64,000 nt of DNA from Myoxocephalus aenaeus (taxonomy: Eukaryota; Chordata; Actinopteri; Perciformes; Cottidae). The stretch is taken from contig JBAMJR010000622.1 in assembly GCA_038501785.1 (NCBI GenBank), positions 37,501-101,500 on the forward strand, in the 5' to 3' direction. Below are positions 52,120-63,639 of this stretch, piece after piece (the stretch's first letter is position 1; each line of letters opens with the position of its first letter). The notes under the pieces are model-generated. The model ran no database searches, had not been told where the DNA came from, and was given only the letters and a program-made list of their open reading frames with translations. The translations under genes and the position numbers were made by a program.

Positions 52120-52760
52120 CTTTTTACCACTTACTGGACTGATTTTTATTTTTTTATTTTTACATTTTACGACATACTATACAGATTTTATTTTTTACTT
52201 TTTACCACATACTGTCCTGATTTTTATTTATTTTTTGAAACATTTTACGACGTACTAGACATATTTTTGTATTTTTTTTAATACTTGTTATGACATTCTG
52301 ATTATTTACTTTTTACAAAAAAAAATTAAACCTTTTTAGTATACAGATTTGTATTTTTACGACATATTTACAGATTTGTATTTTGTTTTTTAAACTTTTT
52401 ACGACATAAAGATTTCTTTTTATTACCTTTTACAATTTACGTACAGATTCTTTTATTTGATCTTTAACATTATACGACATACTATACAGATTTAAATTTT
52501 TACATTGTACGACATACTATACAGATTTTTTCATTTTATGACAGATTTTTTTATTTACATTTTATGACGTTCTGATTATTTTAATTACCTTTTACAATTT
52601 ACGTAAGGATTCTTTTATTTTGAACTTTATACGACATACTATACAGATTTTTTTTTTTTTACATTTTACGACATACTTCAAAATAAAAATAATTACGACA
52701 TGCTATACTGACTTTTAAAAACGTTTCACGTCATACTTTACAGATACAATGACAACGTTA
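52120..52760. repeat. Degenerate T-rich repeat in the zhx1 3' intron
   Basis: Loose repetitions of TTTTACGACATACTATACAG and TTTTTATTTTTT across the DNA between donor 52015|GTGAGT and acceptor about 52919. No coding signal. Confidence 0.6.
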
Positions 52761-52919
52761 TGATCTTTTATTAATGAATACAACTAAAACCACCGTTGAC
52801 CTGAAGAAGTGAATAAAAGGCTCTTCAGGTTCCTCTTCTCCCGCTGTCCCTGAACGCACCAGCGGACATCACGTAGAGTTAAAGTCTTCTAATCGTGACG
52901 TTTCCTTCTGTGTTCGCAG

Positions 52920-53253
52920 CCTCAGCGCTGCTTCCCGCCGTGGAGACGACGACGCGCGTCAGTGTTTCTCAACTGACGGCTCGGGACCCAAAGATGGCCG
53001 CGGGGAGCTCAGCCGGAGGACAAAGTGGACTATCAGGAACCGGGTTTGAGCCTGGGAGACGAAGCTCTGGGTCCCGATGCCGCTGGGGCGCTCTGGGTTA
53101 AAGGACTAGGCATCGGGGGCGGGGCTTCTTTTGGCTGTCGGGGACCAATCGGACGACTCGCCGGACGCACTGCGAGTAAGTCCCAACCTGCTCCTGTACC
53201 GGGCTTTTATTTTGGCGGGAACGACGGAGCTTTTTTGTGTCATTTTTAATAAA
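52920..53253 (+). other. zhx1: Probable spliced 3' UTR exon of zhx1 with polyadenylation signal
   Basis: Two bases after the zhx1 stop is a strong donor (GAAG|GTGAGT). The next good acceptor (TGTTCGCAG) opens a GC-rich block from about 52920. A further donor-like GCGA|GTAAGT lies at 53175, and AATAAA at 53248-53253. Open frames across the block lack domains. A second CpG-rich promoter (ACCAATCGG, GATGGCCGC) is an alternative reading. Confidence 0.4.
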
Positions 53254-53339
53254 AAATACAAAAAAAAATACAAAAAGAGAACTGTTTTTAAAGGAAGAGG
53301 TGGGACCTCGCATGGGTTTCTCAATAATAAAGAATAACT

Positions 53340-54240
53340 TTTTTCAGAATAATGGACCATTTTCTTAATGAACGTCTTCAAAACATTTTTCTGTTCTGAA
53401 AGAAAAAAGGTTTTTGAAACCGAACTGTTGTTTTTCTTTCTTTCTTTTGTGTGAATAGACGACTCAAATTAGTGCCATTATGTTTATAAGTTCTTGATTT
53501 TAAATCAAAAGAAATCAGTGCTGGTTGAATTCCACATCTGTGTTTTCACTTTTTTTGTATTTTCTTCTTCTTTTTTTTTAAGTCTTAACGACGTATAAAT
53601 AAAATGGGGACTGAATCCTTTATACTTTATGATGCCATCATGAGTTCTTTTGGGGATGATCTCCATGTACGCAGGTGTTTGGGTCCATTCGGTTTCAATG
53701 ACGTCAGGATGAGACTCCTTTAAAGGCAAAATCCACCTTAAAACTGCAATAAACTCAGATTTATTATTATATTCAATAATATATTTATTCTTATTGTACT
53801 CTACATACTTATCCCACAATGCAACTGTAAAAGTACCATTAACGTAAGAAATAATTAAGACAATAATTGTATTTTTGTGGCCAATTCTCTCTTAAAAACA
53901 AAATATTTCTGTTACTCACAGGTGTTTCTATTATTCTGTCCACCCCATTCATATCTAAAGAACAGAAACAACTTTTTATTCAGTGACTCAAATATCTTTG
54001 TAGTTTTGACTGTTGTTGAACTAAATACGTCACTTTTTATGACTATTTCTCACTTTAATGGTCAAATAAAGATCAATATTGTAAATAGTATTTAATGTCT
54101 AATGGCTGAATTATTATGGTCTGTTTATAACTATTTTCAGACATTTAATCGACAAAACTATACATTAGGAAGTACTTTTTAATATTTAATGTCTTCTCAA
54201 GTCTCAGTACATTTATATTAACGGTATGAAATAAGAAAAA
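53340..54240. other. Intergenic, no gene recognised
   Basis: AT-rich unique-looking DNA between the zhx1 3' end and the 54.2-kb satellite. Frames of up to 104 codons on the - strand show no domain or splice context. Confidence 0.5.
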
Positions 54241-54244
54241 ACTT

Positions 54245-56535
54245 TTAGTCCCTCGTCTCTAGTCCCTCGTCTCTAGTCTCTAGTCCCTCGTCTCTAGTCC
54301 TTCGTCTCTAGTCCCTCGTCTCTAGTCCCTCGTCTCTAGTCCCTCGTCTCCAGTCCCTTCGTCTCTAGTCCCTCGTCTCTAGTCCCTCGTCTCTAGTCCC
54401 TCGTCTCTAGTCCCTCGTCTCTAGTCCCTCGTCTCCAGTCCCTTCGTCTCTAGTCCCTCGTCTCTAGTCCTTCGTCTCTAGTCCTTCGTCTCTAGTCCTT
54501 CGTCTCTAGTCCCTCGTCTCTAGTCTCTAGTCCTTCGTCTCTAGTCCTTCGTCTCTAGTCCTTCGTCTCTAGTCCCTCGTCTCTAGTCCCTCGTCTCTAG
54601 TCCTTCGTCTCTAGTCCCTCGTCTCTAGTCCTTCGTCTCTAGTCCTTCGTCTCTAGTCCTTCGTCTCTAGTCCCTAGTCTCTAGTCCCTCGTCCCTAGTC
54701 TCTAGTCCCTAGTCTCTAGTCCCTTCGTCTCTAGTCCCTCGTCTCTAGTCCCTTCGTCTCTAGTCCCTAGTCTCTAGTCCCTAGTCCCTTCGTCTCTAGT
54801 CCCTTCGTCTCTAGTCCCTCGTCTCTAGTCCCTCGTCTCTAGTCCCTCGTCCCTTCGTCTCTAGTCCCTTCGTCTCTAGTCCCTAGTCTCTAGTCCCTAG
54901 TCCCTAGTCTCTAGTCCCTCGTCTCTAGTCCCTTCGTCTCTAGTCCCTTCGTCTCTAGTCCCTCGTCCCTTCGTCTCTAGTCCCTTCGTCTCTAGTCCCT
55001 TCGTCTCTAGTCCCTAGTCCCTAGTCCCTAGTCTCTAGTCCCTAGTCCCTAGTCCCTAGTCTCTAGTCCCTCGTCTCTAGTCCCTTCGTCTCTAGTCCCT
55101 TCGTCTCTAGTCCCTTCGTCTCTAGTCCCTTCGTCTCTAGTCCCTTCGTCTCTAGTCCCTTCGTCTCTAGTCCCTAGTCTCTAGTCCCTCGTCTCTAGTC
55201 CCTTCGTCTCTAGTCCCTTGTCTCTAGTCCCTTCGTCTCTAGTCCCTTCGTCTCTAGTCCCTCGTCCCTAGTCTCTAGTCCCTAGTCTCTAGTCTCTAGT
55301 CTCTCGTCCCTCGTCTCTAGTCTCTCGTCCCTCGTCTCTAGTCCCTAGTCTCTAGTCCCTAGTCCCTAGTCCCTAGTCTCTAGTCCCTAGTCTCTAGTCC
55401 CTCGTCTCTAGTCTCTAGTCCCTCGTCTCTAGTCTCTAGTCCCTAGTCTCTAGTCCCTAGTCTCTAGTCCTTCGTCTCTAGTCCCTTGTCCCTAGTCTCT
55501 AGTCCCTAGTCTCTAGTCCTTCGTCTCTAGTCCCTAGTCCCTAGTCTCTAGTCCCTCGTCCCTAGTCCCTAGTCTCTAGTCTCTAGTCCCTAGTCCCTAG
55601 TCTCTAGTCCCTAGTCCCTAGTCTCTAGTCCCTAGTCCCTCGTCTCTAGTCTCTAGTCCCTCGTCTCTAGTCCCTAGTCCCTAGTCCCTCGTCCCTAGTC
55701 TCTAGTCCCTAGTCTCTAGTCTCTAGTCCCTCGTCTCTAGTCCTTCGTCTCTAGTCCCTAGTCCCTCGTCTCTAGTCCCTAGTCCCTAGTCTCTAGTCCC
55801 TAGTCTCTAGTCCCTAGTCCCTAGTCTCTAGTCCCTAGTCTCTAGTCCCTCGTCTCTAGTCCTTCGTCTCCAGTCCCTTCGTCTCTAGTCCCTAGTCTCT
55901 AGTCCCTAGTCCCTCGTCTCTAGTCCCTAGTCTCTAGTCCCTAGTCTCTAGTCCCTAGTCTCTAGTCCCTAGTCTCTAGTCTCTAGTCCCTCGTCTCTAG
56001 TCCTTCGTCTCTAGTCCCTAGTCCCTCGTCTCTAGTCCCTAGTCCCTAGTCTCTAGTCCCTAGTCCCTAGTCTCTAGTCCCTAGTCCCTAGTCTCTAGTC
56101 CCTCGTCTCTAGTCCTTCGTCTCCAGTCCCTTCGTCTCTAGTCCCTAGTCTCTAGTCCCTAGTCCCTTCGTCTCTAGTCCCTAGTCTCTAGTCCCTAGTC
56201 CCTCGTCTCTAGTCCCTAGTCCCTAGTCCCTCGTCTCTAGTCCCTAGTCCCTAGTCTCTAGTCTCTAGTCCCTAGTCTCTAGTCCCTCGTCCCTCGTCCC
56301 TAGTCTCTAGTCCCTCGTCTCTAGTCCTTCGTCTCTAGTCCCTCGTCCCTCGTCCCTAGTCTCTAGTCTCTAGTCCCTCGTCTCTAGTCCCTAGTCCCTA
56401 GTCTCTAGTCCCTCGTCTCTAGTCCTTCGTCTCTAGTCCCTAGTCCTTCGTCTCTAGTCCCTAGTCTCTAGTCTCTAGTCCCTAGTCCCTAGTCTCTAGT
56501 CTCTAGTCCCTAGTCTCTAGTCCCTAGTCTCAGTC
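54245..56535. repeat. 2.3-kb 14-15-bp minisatellite, second array
   Basis: The same AGTCCCTCGTCTCT family as zhx1 intron 4, here with a new 7-base substructure (AGTCCCT / AGTCTCT) dominating from about 54680. It lies about 6.7 kb beyond the first array in the same orientation. Confidence 0.96.
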
Positions 56536-57569
56536 CAGCTGTCCCGCAGACATAAAGTCTTCTGGTCTCCAGATTTCGTGGATTTGTCAACAGAACTTTT
56601 GTTCACCGATGAAACAAGAAGCAATTATGAGCCTCAAACTCTCTCTGAGAGAACTCACTGAGGCATTCTGGGAAATGTAGGAACTGGTGGCGATGGAGCG
56701 GCCCGTTACCACGAACTACAAAATACATTAAAGTGTTTTTCAGGTGGATTTTTCCTTTTTTGAGCTCTGAGAAAACACAAAAACAAGATGGCGGATGTTA
56801 CGTTTGTTGTTGTTTTTAAACAGATTGAGAGGAGATGAACCCAAATACTGATTTCTGTGTCTTTGTCCAGAAAAAAAGAAATAAAAAGTAAAAGGCATGT
56901 GTGCTCTACTTCAGGAAACAGGCAACTTTACCTCAGTCCGTTAAGCTAGACTCATTTACTCCAACAGTTTCTTTCTATTCAGTCCTGTATGCATGAACAT
57001 ATGAGTAACGCTGTAATCATGTCTTTTTGTTGTTGTCTTCGCCACCAAAGTAAAGAAAAAACACACAAAAAAACACTTTAAAAGAAGTTATTAGTGCATT
57101 TATTTGCTCCAATACGGGTGAAATATACAACAATATCTTTCAGGTTTTCCACAAGAATTACAGAAGATATTTTCGGGTCGAGGAACCAGAAGCGCTCGGC
57201 TCGGTTCCCACGGGAACCTTTTAACTTTTCATAATGTGGGGGTTTAAAACATTTAAAATAAATAAAAAAGAAGCAGAAATAAGCTTTTATTTAGCGTTTC
57301 TGTTCCTGTTGAACTCTGACATCAGAGGGCTTTGGGTTCTTTAATCGCTTTAATAGCCAAATGTTTTTAGTCGTTTATTTATTTATTATATCTGGACTTT
57401 CATGGATATCTTCTTTTTCTTTTCTTTTTGTTTGTCTGCAAGCAAAAAATTAAAAAAGTTTTAAAAACCTGGTCGTTTGTTTTTACTTTTTCCTCTAACC
57501 TTCACAGTGAGGTTCGACTATATATACATTTTATATATGTTAAAAAAACAATTAACATAATTATATATC

Positions 57570-57624
<55 letters not shown>

Positions 57625-58078
57625 TGAGCTGCTAGTGTCTTATAATAAACAGTTGAAGTATTTGAGATATATATATATCTATCAAATACTTCAACTGTAT
57701 TTAAACTCACAGTTGTGATCTTTTAAACTGCGACTTATTTAATTATTTCACAACACAAATGTAAATCGAATTAACATATATATATATATATATATAAAAT
57801 CAAGTATTTCCACTGACTCAGACTCAGTTCCTGCAGTGTTTGTTCCACACTGAGTCGTGTGTTTGATCCCGGTGACACGCCCATCATTCAGCGCCGTCGC
57901 CAAGAAAAGACGCCACAGAAACCAGTCTAACCAGTTTACCAGATTCATCTCTCACACAGAGAAACCCACTCAATGGGGACTGTTTATTTTTGAGGAGGAG
58001 ATAAAAAAATGTTTTAATTAATCTCTGTTTCATTTTTCGGGAGCCATGTTGGTTCGTTTGGTGCAGAAGTGTCTGGTC
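56536..58078. other. Intergenic, no gene recognised
   Basis: Mixed-composition DNA with a TG/TA microsatellite at about 57571-57621 and short TA runs at 57669 and 57776. No exon-like segment with splice sites was found. Confidence 0.5.
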
Positions 58079-58268
58079 CTGCAGTGCGCCTCTCCTCCAG
58101 CAGAGGGCGCTGCAGTGCGCCTCTCCTCCAGCAGAGGGCGCTGCAGTGCGCCTCTCCTCCAGCAGAGGGCGCTGCAGTGCGCCTCTCCTCCAGCAGAGGG
58201 CGCTGCAGTGCGCCTCTCCTCCAGCAGAGGGCGCTGCAGTGCGCCTCTCCTCCAGCAGAGGGCGCTGC
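58079..58268 (+). promoter_or_regulatory. Array of six CTCF-like motifs, 31-bp period
   Basis: Six identical 31-base units each carry CCAGCAGAGGGCGCTGCAG; motif starts are 58097, 58128, 58159, 58190, 58221 and 58252. CCAGCAGAGGGCGC is a close match to the vertebrate CTCF core (CCASYAGRGGGCRS-type). All copies point the same way. Protein binding is inferred from motif only. Confidence 0.6.
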
Positions 58269-58555
58269 GGGCTCAGCCACCGCTCTACTGTACATCATGT
58301 AAAGCTGTGTGTTAGGTAACAGGCTTCATTCAGCCGGCCTGGAAGTTTTCTCCCCTCAGATTCTTCATCGTCTCGTCTTCTTCGATGAGACGCAGAGCTC
58401 GGCCCCTGCTTTGTGGCGTCGGGGACCCCCTTTAAAAAAACAACTAAAAACCTAAAATACACACCGGCTTACGAGTCAAAAATAAATAATTAAAAGCGGC
58501 AGCAGCTGAAGAGTTAACCTTCTGAACCGAAGGGTGGGACCTGCTGCCTTTCTAA

Positions 58556-58565
58556 TCAGAGGGAG

Positions 58566-58606
<41 letters not shown>

Positions 58607-58744
58607 GGGAGAAAGAGAAGGAGGAGGAAGAGGAAGAAGAGGAAGAGGAGGAGAGAATTAGAGTCGACACGAGTGGTGTGACGGGCCGACGAGGCCGAGT
58701 GAGGACAGAAGAGAACCCTTTCACTACTGACCTACTTTACTGAC

Positions 58745-58805
<61 letters not shown>
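58556..58805. repeat. GGA-rich purine tract and (CA)n
   Basis: GAGGAAGAGGAGG-type purine tract at 58556-58662, then a CA run at about 58746-58805. Both frames through the purine tract are low-complexity and not coding. Confidence 0.85.
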
Positions 58806-58808
<3 letters not shown>

Positions 58809-59367
58809 CTAACCCCTGCGGTGACAGTAGTAATACCTCGGTGTAGAAATACTCGTGTTACTAGTAAACGCTATGCATTAAAATAAATGATACTAAAAGT
58901 ACACAAGTATTACCTCCATAAGTAACAGAACTCAATCATGCAGGTTAAAGTATTTTAATATATTTTGACATGTTTTCATTTCTCTCGTGTGCAAACTTGC
59001 CAACTTGTTTAAAGTTACCTGTAAAAAACAATGAATAAAAAATTTATAATTATCTTTGTGCTGATGTTTGTTTTGTAGTTTAAATGGATAAACAAATACG
59101 TACATTATTATATCATAATTTCATCCTGGGTATCATTAAAGTTGTATATTCATATAAAATATATTCAATTTATTTGTTGACTATATTTGTGTTAATCTAA
59201 ATCCATAATAAACAAATAAATATAATCAATTATAAATAATAAACAATATTTGCCTCTGACATGAAATACAAAGTAGCAGAGAATAGAAATACTCAAGTGG
59301 TGGTACAAGTACTTCAATCCTCGTAGTAAAAGTACCACTGCAGCTAAGAGGTTCAATCTGATTAAAG

Positions 59368-59425
<58 letters not shown>

Positions 59426-59521
59426 CCATACCTACATAATGTAAGAAAATATTATAAAAGCTCCAATATAATGAAAAAATGAAATAAGCTAACCGGCCGC
59501 CGGATGACGAGCTTCCCTCCT
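58806..59521. other. Intergenic, no gene recognised
   Basis: AT-rich DNA with ACTTTTACT-type dispersed repeat traces (59270-59350) and a TA run at 59371-59423. Confidence 0.5.
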
Positions 59522-59540
59522 CCGGCCACCAGGGGGCGAT
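59522..59540 (+). promoter_or_regulatory. Single consensus CTCF-like site
   Basis: CCGGCCACCAGGGGGCGAT matches the CTCF core CCACCAGGGGGCG exactly, in the same orientation as the arrays on either side. Confidence 0.5.
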
Positions 59541-59734
59541 CAGCTGTGTTCAGCTGCAGAGGACGAGAATAGTAATCACTTTAAATTCACTACATTTTAA
59601 AGTAACGCTTTACTTTTTAATTTATTTATTTATTCGTGATGGTTTCCTACTGAACGTTTAGGTGAGAAGATTTTTAAGAAAAGAAGGTCGAGCTTTTTAT
59701 TTTATTACCGATTACGCAGCAAAGAACAAGTGAA

Positions 59735-59740
59735 GGAGGG

Positions 59741-59794
<54 letters not shown>

Positions 59795-59878
59795 GGGAGA
59801 GGGAGAGAGAGAGAGAGGGAGGAGAGAGAGAGAGAGAGAGGAGAGAGGAGAGAGAGAGAGGGGAGAGAGAGAGGGAGA

Positions 59879-59910
<32 letters not shown>

Positions 59911-59912
59911 AC

Positions 59913-59947
<35 letters not shown>

Positions 59948-60083
59948 GGGGAGAGAGAGAGAGAGCGAGAGAGAGAGAGAGCTGTCTGGTGCTGCTGTGG
60001 GTCATTCCTGAGGACAGCTCTCCTCTCCTCACCCTCTCTCTCCTCCCTCTCTCTTCCTATACCCTCCACCACACACACACACA

Positions 60084-60140
<57 letters not shown>
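59735..60140. repeat. (GA)n tract and (CA)n tract
   Basis: GA/GGGA purine repeat at about 59739-59980 and CA repeat at about 60070-60140, separated by a short unique piece with CTCTCC runs. Long frames through them are artefacts. Confidence 0.9.
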
Positions 60141-60371
60141 ACACACCTCCCCCCTCCCCATGTGTCTGCAGCTTGTGCCCGCGGTCTCTCTCGTTCGTCC
60201 TACATCTCTGCAAACGGCTGCATGTAAACCGACTGCAGCGCCGACACAAAGCTTTATGCAGCTGTTTATTCACTCGTTCACTCGTTCACTCGTTCACTCT
60301 TTAATGTCTAATGTGGGACACAAGGAGACCTGGAGATCATCTGTCAGAAGATTTAAGTTCATGCTGTAAAT

Positions 60372-60918
60372 TCTCTGGCTGTATAGAAGTATATGCTTCA
60401 CGTGTTAAAGCTGCATTCTCTCTCCTGACCACCAGGGGGTGATTCCTCTGGTTGTATAGAAGTCTATGCTTCATGTGTTAAAGCTGCATTCTCTCTCCTT
60501 GACCACCAGGGGGCGACTCCTCTGGTTGTATAGAAGTCTATGCTTCATGTGTTAAGCTGCATTCTCTCTCCTGACCACCAGGGGGCGACTCCTCTGGTTG
60601 TATAGAAGTCTATGCTTCATGTGTTAAAGCTGCATTCTCTCTCCTGACCACCAGGGGGCGACTCCTCTGGTTGTATAGAAGTCTATGCTTCATGTGTTAA
60701 AGCTGCATTCTCTCTACTGACCACCAGGTGGGCGACTCCTCTGGTTGTATAGAAGTCTATGCTTCATGTGTTAAAGCTGCATTCTCTCTCCTGACCACAG
60801 GGGGGCGACTCCTCTGGTTGTATAGAAGTCTATGCTTCATGTGTTAAAGCTGCATTCTCTCTCCTGACCACCAGGGGGTGACTCCTCTGGTTGTATAGAA
60901 GTCTATGCTTTATGTGTA
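60372..60918 (+). promoter_or_regulatory. 73-bp tandem array with seven CTCF-like motifs
   Basis: Seven units of about 73 bases; the motif GACCACCAGGGGGCGACT starts at 60427, 60501, 60573, 60646, 60719, 60793 and 60866 (three exact, the others with one or two changes such as GGGGGTG or GGTGGGC). Units share GGTTGTATAGAAGTCTATGC and AAAGCTGCATTCTCTCTCC. All motifs have the same orientation. Confidence 0.65.
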
Positions 60919-61033
60919 CATGAAAAACTGAAAAGTGATTTCTAGAGGTGAACGGACGTCAGAGCAGTTTTGGTCGTGTCCCGCCGCGGCGACATATAGT
61001 CCCTCTGCTGTGATAATTCCTTTAACATGAGAA

Positions 61034-61034
<1 letters not shown>

Positions 61035-61081
<47 letters not shown>

Positions 61082-61095
61082 ACACACACACACAC
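61035..61095. repeat. (CA)n microsatellite
   Basis: About 28 CA dinucleotides with one interruption (ACCACA). The adjacent 61096-61425 holds no gene. Confidence 0.9.
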
Positions 61096-61309
61096 GGATG
61101 CCTCAGCGCTGACGGACCGCGTCCTCACAGGACCCGGTTCACTGGGATCAAGTCTCTAATCTTTAAAAGTTTAAAATCCGGAGGGACGACGGGGTCGTCT
61201 GTGTTTCAAGAAGGTCACGTGAAGGTCACATGAAGGTCACATGTTACATCACAACACACAGAGTGTGTACTAATACACAAAGTACACACTCGCAGTCAGA
61301 TGTTTTACT

Positions 61310-61405
61310 TAAAGCTACGAGGAACTTTCATGTTGTGTTGGTTCTGGCGCCCTCTGTGGACTACAGTGGTACTGCCTCTGAGCTCCAGGGTCCCTTTAGA
61401 AAACC
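61310..61405 (+). repeat. Dispersed repeat copy with GGCGCCCTCTGTGGAC
   Basis: AAAGCTACGAGGAACTTTCA followed by TGTTGTGTTGGTTCTGGCGC resembles 13905-13960, and its first part also resembles 9262-9285. Likely one dispersed family; ends undefined. Confidence 0.6.
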
Positions 61406-61424
61406 TCTCATTCTACTGACTCTG

Positions 61425-62490
61425 GTCTGGGTCTAGTCCCAGGGTGGGACTGGTCTCTGTGGGGTCTGGGTCTAGTCCAGGGTGGACTGGTCTCAGTGGG
61501 TCTAGTCCAGGGTGGATGGTCTCAGTGGGTCTGGGTCTAGTCCAGGGTGGATGGTCTCTGTGGGTCTAGTCCAGGGTGGACTGGTCTCAGTGGGTCTGGG
61601 TCTAGTCCAGGGTGGACTGGTCTCAGTGGGTCTGGGTCTAGTCCAGGGTGGACTGGTCTCAGTGGGTCTGGTCTAGTCCAGGGTGGACTGGTTCTCAGTG
61701 GGTCTGGGTCTAGTCCAGGGTGGACTGGTCTCAGTGGGTCTGGGTCTAGTCCAGGGTGGACTGGTCTCAGTGGGTCTGGGTCTAGTCCAGGGTGGGACTG
61801 GTCTCAGTGGGTCTGGGTCTAGTCCAGGGTGGACTGGTCTCAGTGGGTCTGGGTCTAGTCCAGGGTGGACTGGTCTCTGTGGGTCTGGGTCTAGTCCAGG
61901 GTGGACTGGTCTCAGTGGGTCTGGGTCTAGTCCAGGGTGGACTGGTCTCAGTGGGTCTGGGTCTAGTCCAGGGTGGACTGGTCTCAGTGGGTCTGGGTCT
62001 AGTCCAGGGTGGACTGGTCTCAGTGGGGTCTGGGTCTAGTCCCAGGGTGGACTGGTCTCAGTGGGTCTGGGTCTAGTCCAGGGTGGACTGGTCTCAGTGG
62101 GTCTGGGTCTAGTCCAGGGTGGACTGGTCTCTGTGGGTCTGGGTCTAGTCCAGGGTGGACTGGTCTCAGTGGGTCTAGTCCAGGGTGGACTGGTCTCTGT
62201 GGGTCTGGGTCTAGTCCAGGGTGGGACTGGTCTCTGTGAGTCTGGGTCTAGTCCAGGGTGGACTGGTCTCTGTGAGTCGGGTCTAGTCCAGGGTGGACTG
62301 GTCTCTGTGGGTCTGGGTCTAGTCCAGGGTGGACTGGTCTCAGTGGGTCTGGGTCTAGTCCAGGGTGGATGGTCTCAGTGGGTCTGGGTCTAGTCCAGGG
62401 TGGATGGTCTCAGTGGGTCTGGGTCTAGTCCAGGGTGGATGGTCTCTGTGGGTCTGGGTCTAGTCCAGGGTGGATGGTCTCAGTGGGTCT
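61425..62490. repeat. 36-bp minisatellite (CAGGGTGGACTGGTCTCAGT)
   Basis: About 29 units with core CAGGGTGGACTGGTCTCAGT followed by GGGTCTGGGTCTAGTC. Frames of about 90-118 codons run through it on the + strand and are artefacts. Confidence 0.95.
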
Positions 62491-62745
62491 GGGTCTCACT
62501 AAACCATCGCTGCTGACGGACGAAACCAAAATTCTGAATCAATAAAAGTAATTTGGCTTTGTCTGTGTTGTTATCTGGCGTCGCCGGGGCAACGGGGGTA
62601 ATTGAAAAGATAATTGAGGTTTTATTGCTCGTTAAACGACTTCATGAAACGAGTTTCTGTTAATTGCAGCTTCATGTTTGTTCTTTTGAAAACAGATTAA
62701 CGACAAATTATCCAAACAGTCACATCTTCTGAACACCTCGTGTGT
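62491..62745. other. Intergenic, no gene recognised
   Basis: Unique-looking AT-rich sequence between the 36-bp minisatellite and a TATG/TA repeat block. No exon signal. Confidence 0.4.
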
Positions 62746-62998
62746 AAATACATATATATATACATACATATATATGTACTGTATATATGTATGTATGTAT
62801 ATATGTGTGTATATAGAATATATACACAATAAACCATATATAATATATACATGTATATATATTATATATACATATATACATATGTATGTATATAATATGT
62901 ATGTATATATGTATGTATATATACACAAGTATATATTATATACATATATGATATATACTTGTGTATATATATGTATATATATGTATGTATATATACAC

Positions 62999-63037
<39 letters not shown>

Positions 63038-63155
63038 CATATATAATATATATATATATATATTATATACATATATGTATATATTATGTATGTATATATG
63101 TATGTATATATACACATATAGATTATATACATATATACACATATAGATTATATAA
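62746..63155. repeat. TATATG/TATATAC alternating purine-pyrimidine repeat
   Basis: About 400 bases of ATATATGTATGTATATA variants with several internal inverted stretches. Low complexity; Tyr/Ile-rich frames on both strands are not genes. Confidence 0.9.
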
Positions 63156-63455
63156 TGTTTTAATGAAAGAATTCTCACATTGATTTCTTCATATATTTTG
63201 TCTAAAAGTGCTTCAAAATCCCAGAATTTCCTTTTGAAAATTAACTGAAATCATTTATCACTAAATCTATTATAAACGTATTTTTTTTCGTGCTCATTTT
63301 TTCTTTCACAAAGTTGGAACATAAAAGAATATTTTTCCCCATTCTTACAAAGTTTGTAGCAGAATTAAAATAATAAATAATCTTTTCGTTCAAAATTAAT
63401 AAAAAGAAACTCTCTTCATCCATGACGAGAGGAAAGGTCTGTTCCAGCCCACAAG

Positions 63456-63456
<1 letters not shown>

Positions 63457-63538
<82 letters not shown>
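63457..63538. repeat. (GT)n microsatellite
   Basis: About 40 GT dinucleotides with one extra G at 63490. Flanking DNA 63156-63456 shows no gene. Confidence 0.9.
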
Positions 63539-63540
<2 letters not shown>

Positions 63541-63639
63541 CGGGTCCTCCCAGGACACCAGGCAGTCGGCTGAATGTACAGAGCGCTGCTCTCACGTTTC
63601 ATCAGCAAACACAACCACAGCCGACACGTGTTGTTCCAG

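Noticed and set aside
58014..58315. Frames of 77-94 codons with SAGGE or SSRG repeats on both strands
   Set aside because: They are translations of the 31-bp CTCF-like array, with no splice or start context.
61547..62393. Frames of 90-118 codons rich in GLVQGGLVSVGL
   Set aside because: Read-through of the 36-bp minisatellite in several overlapping frames.
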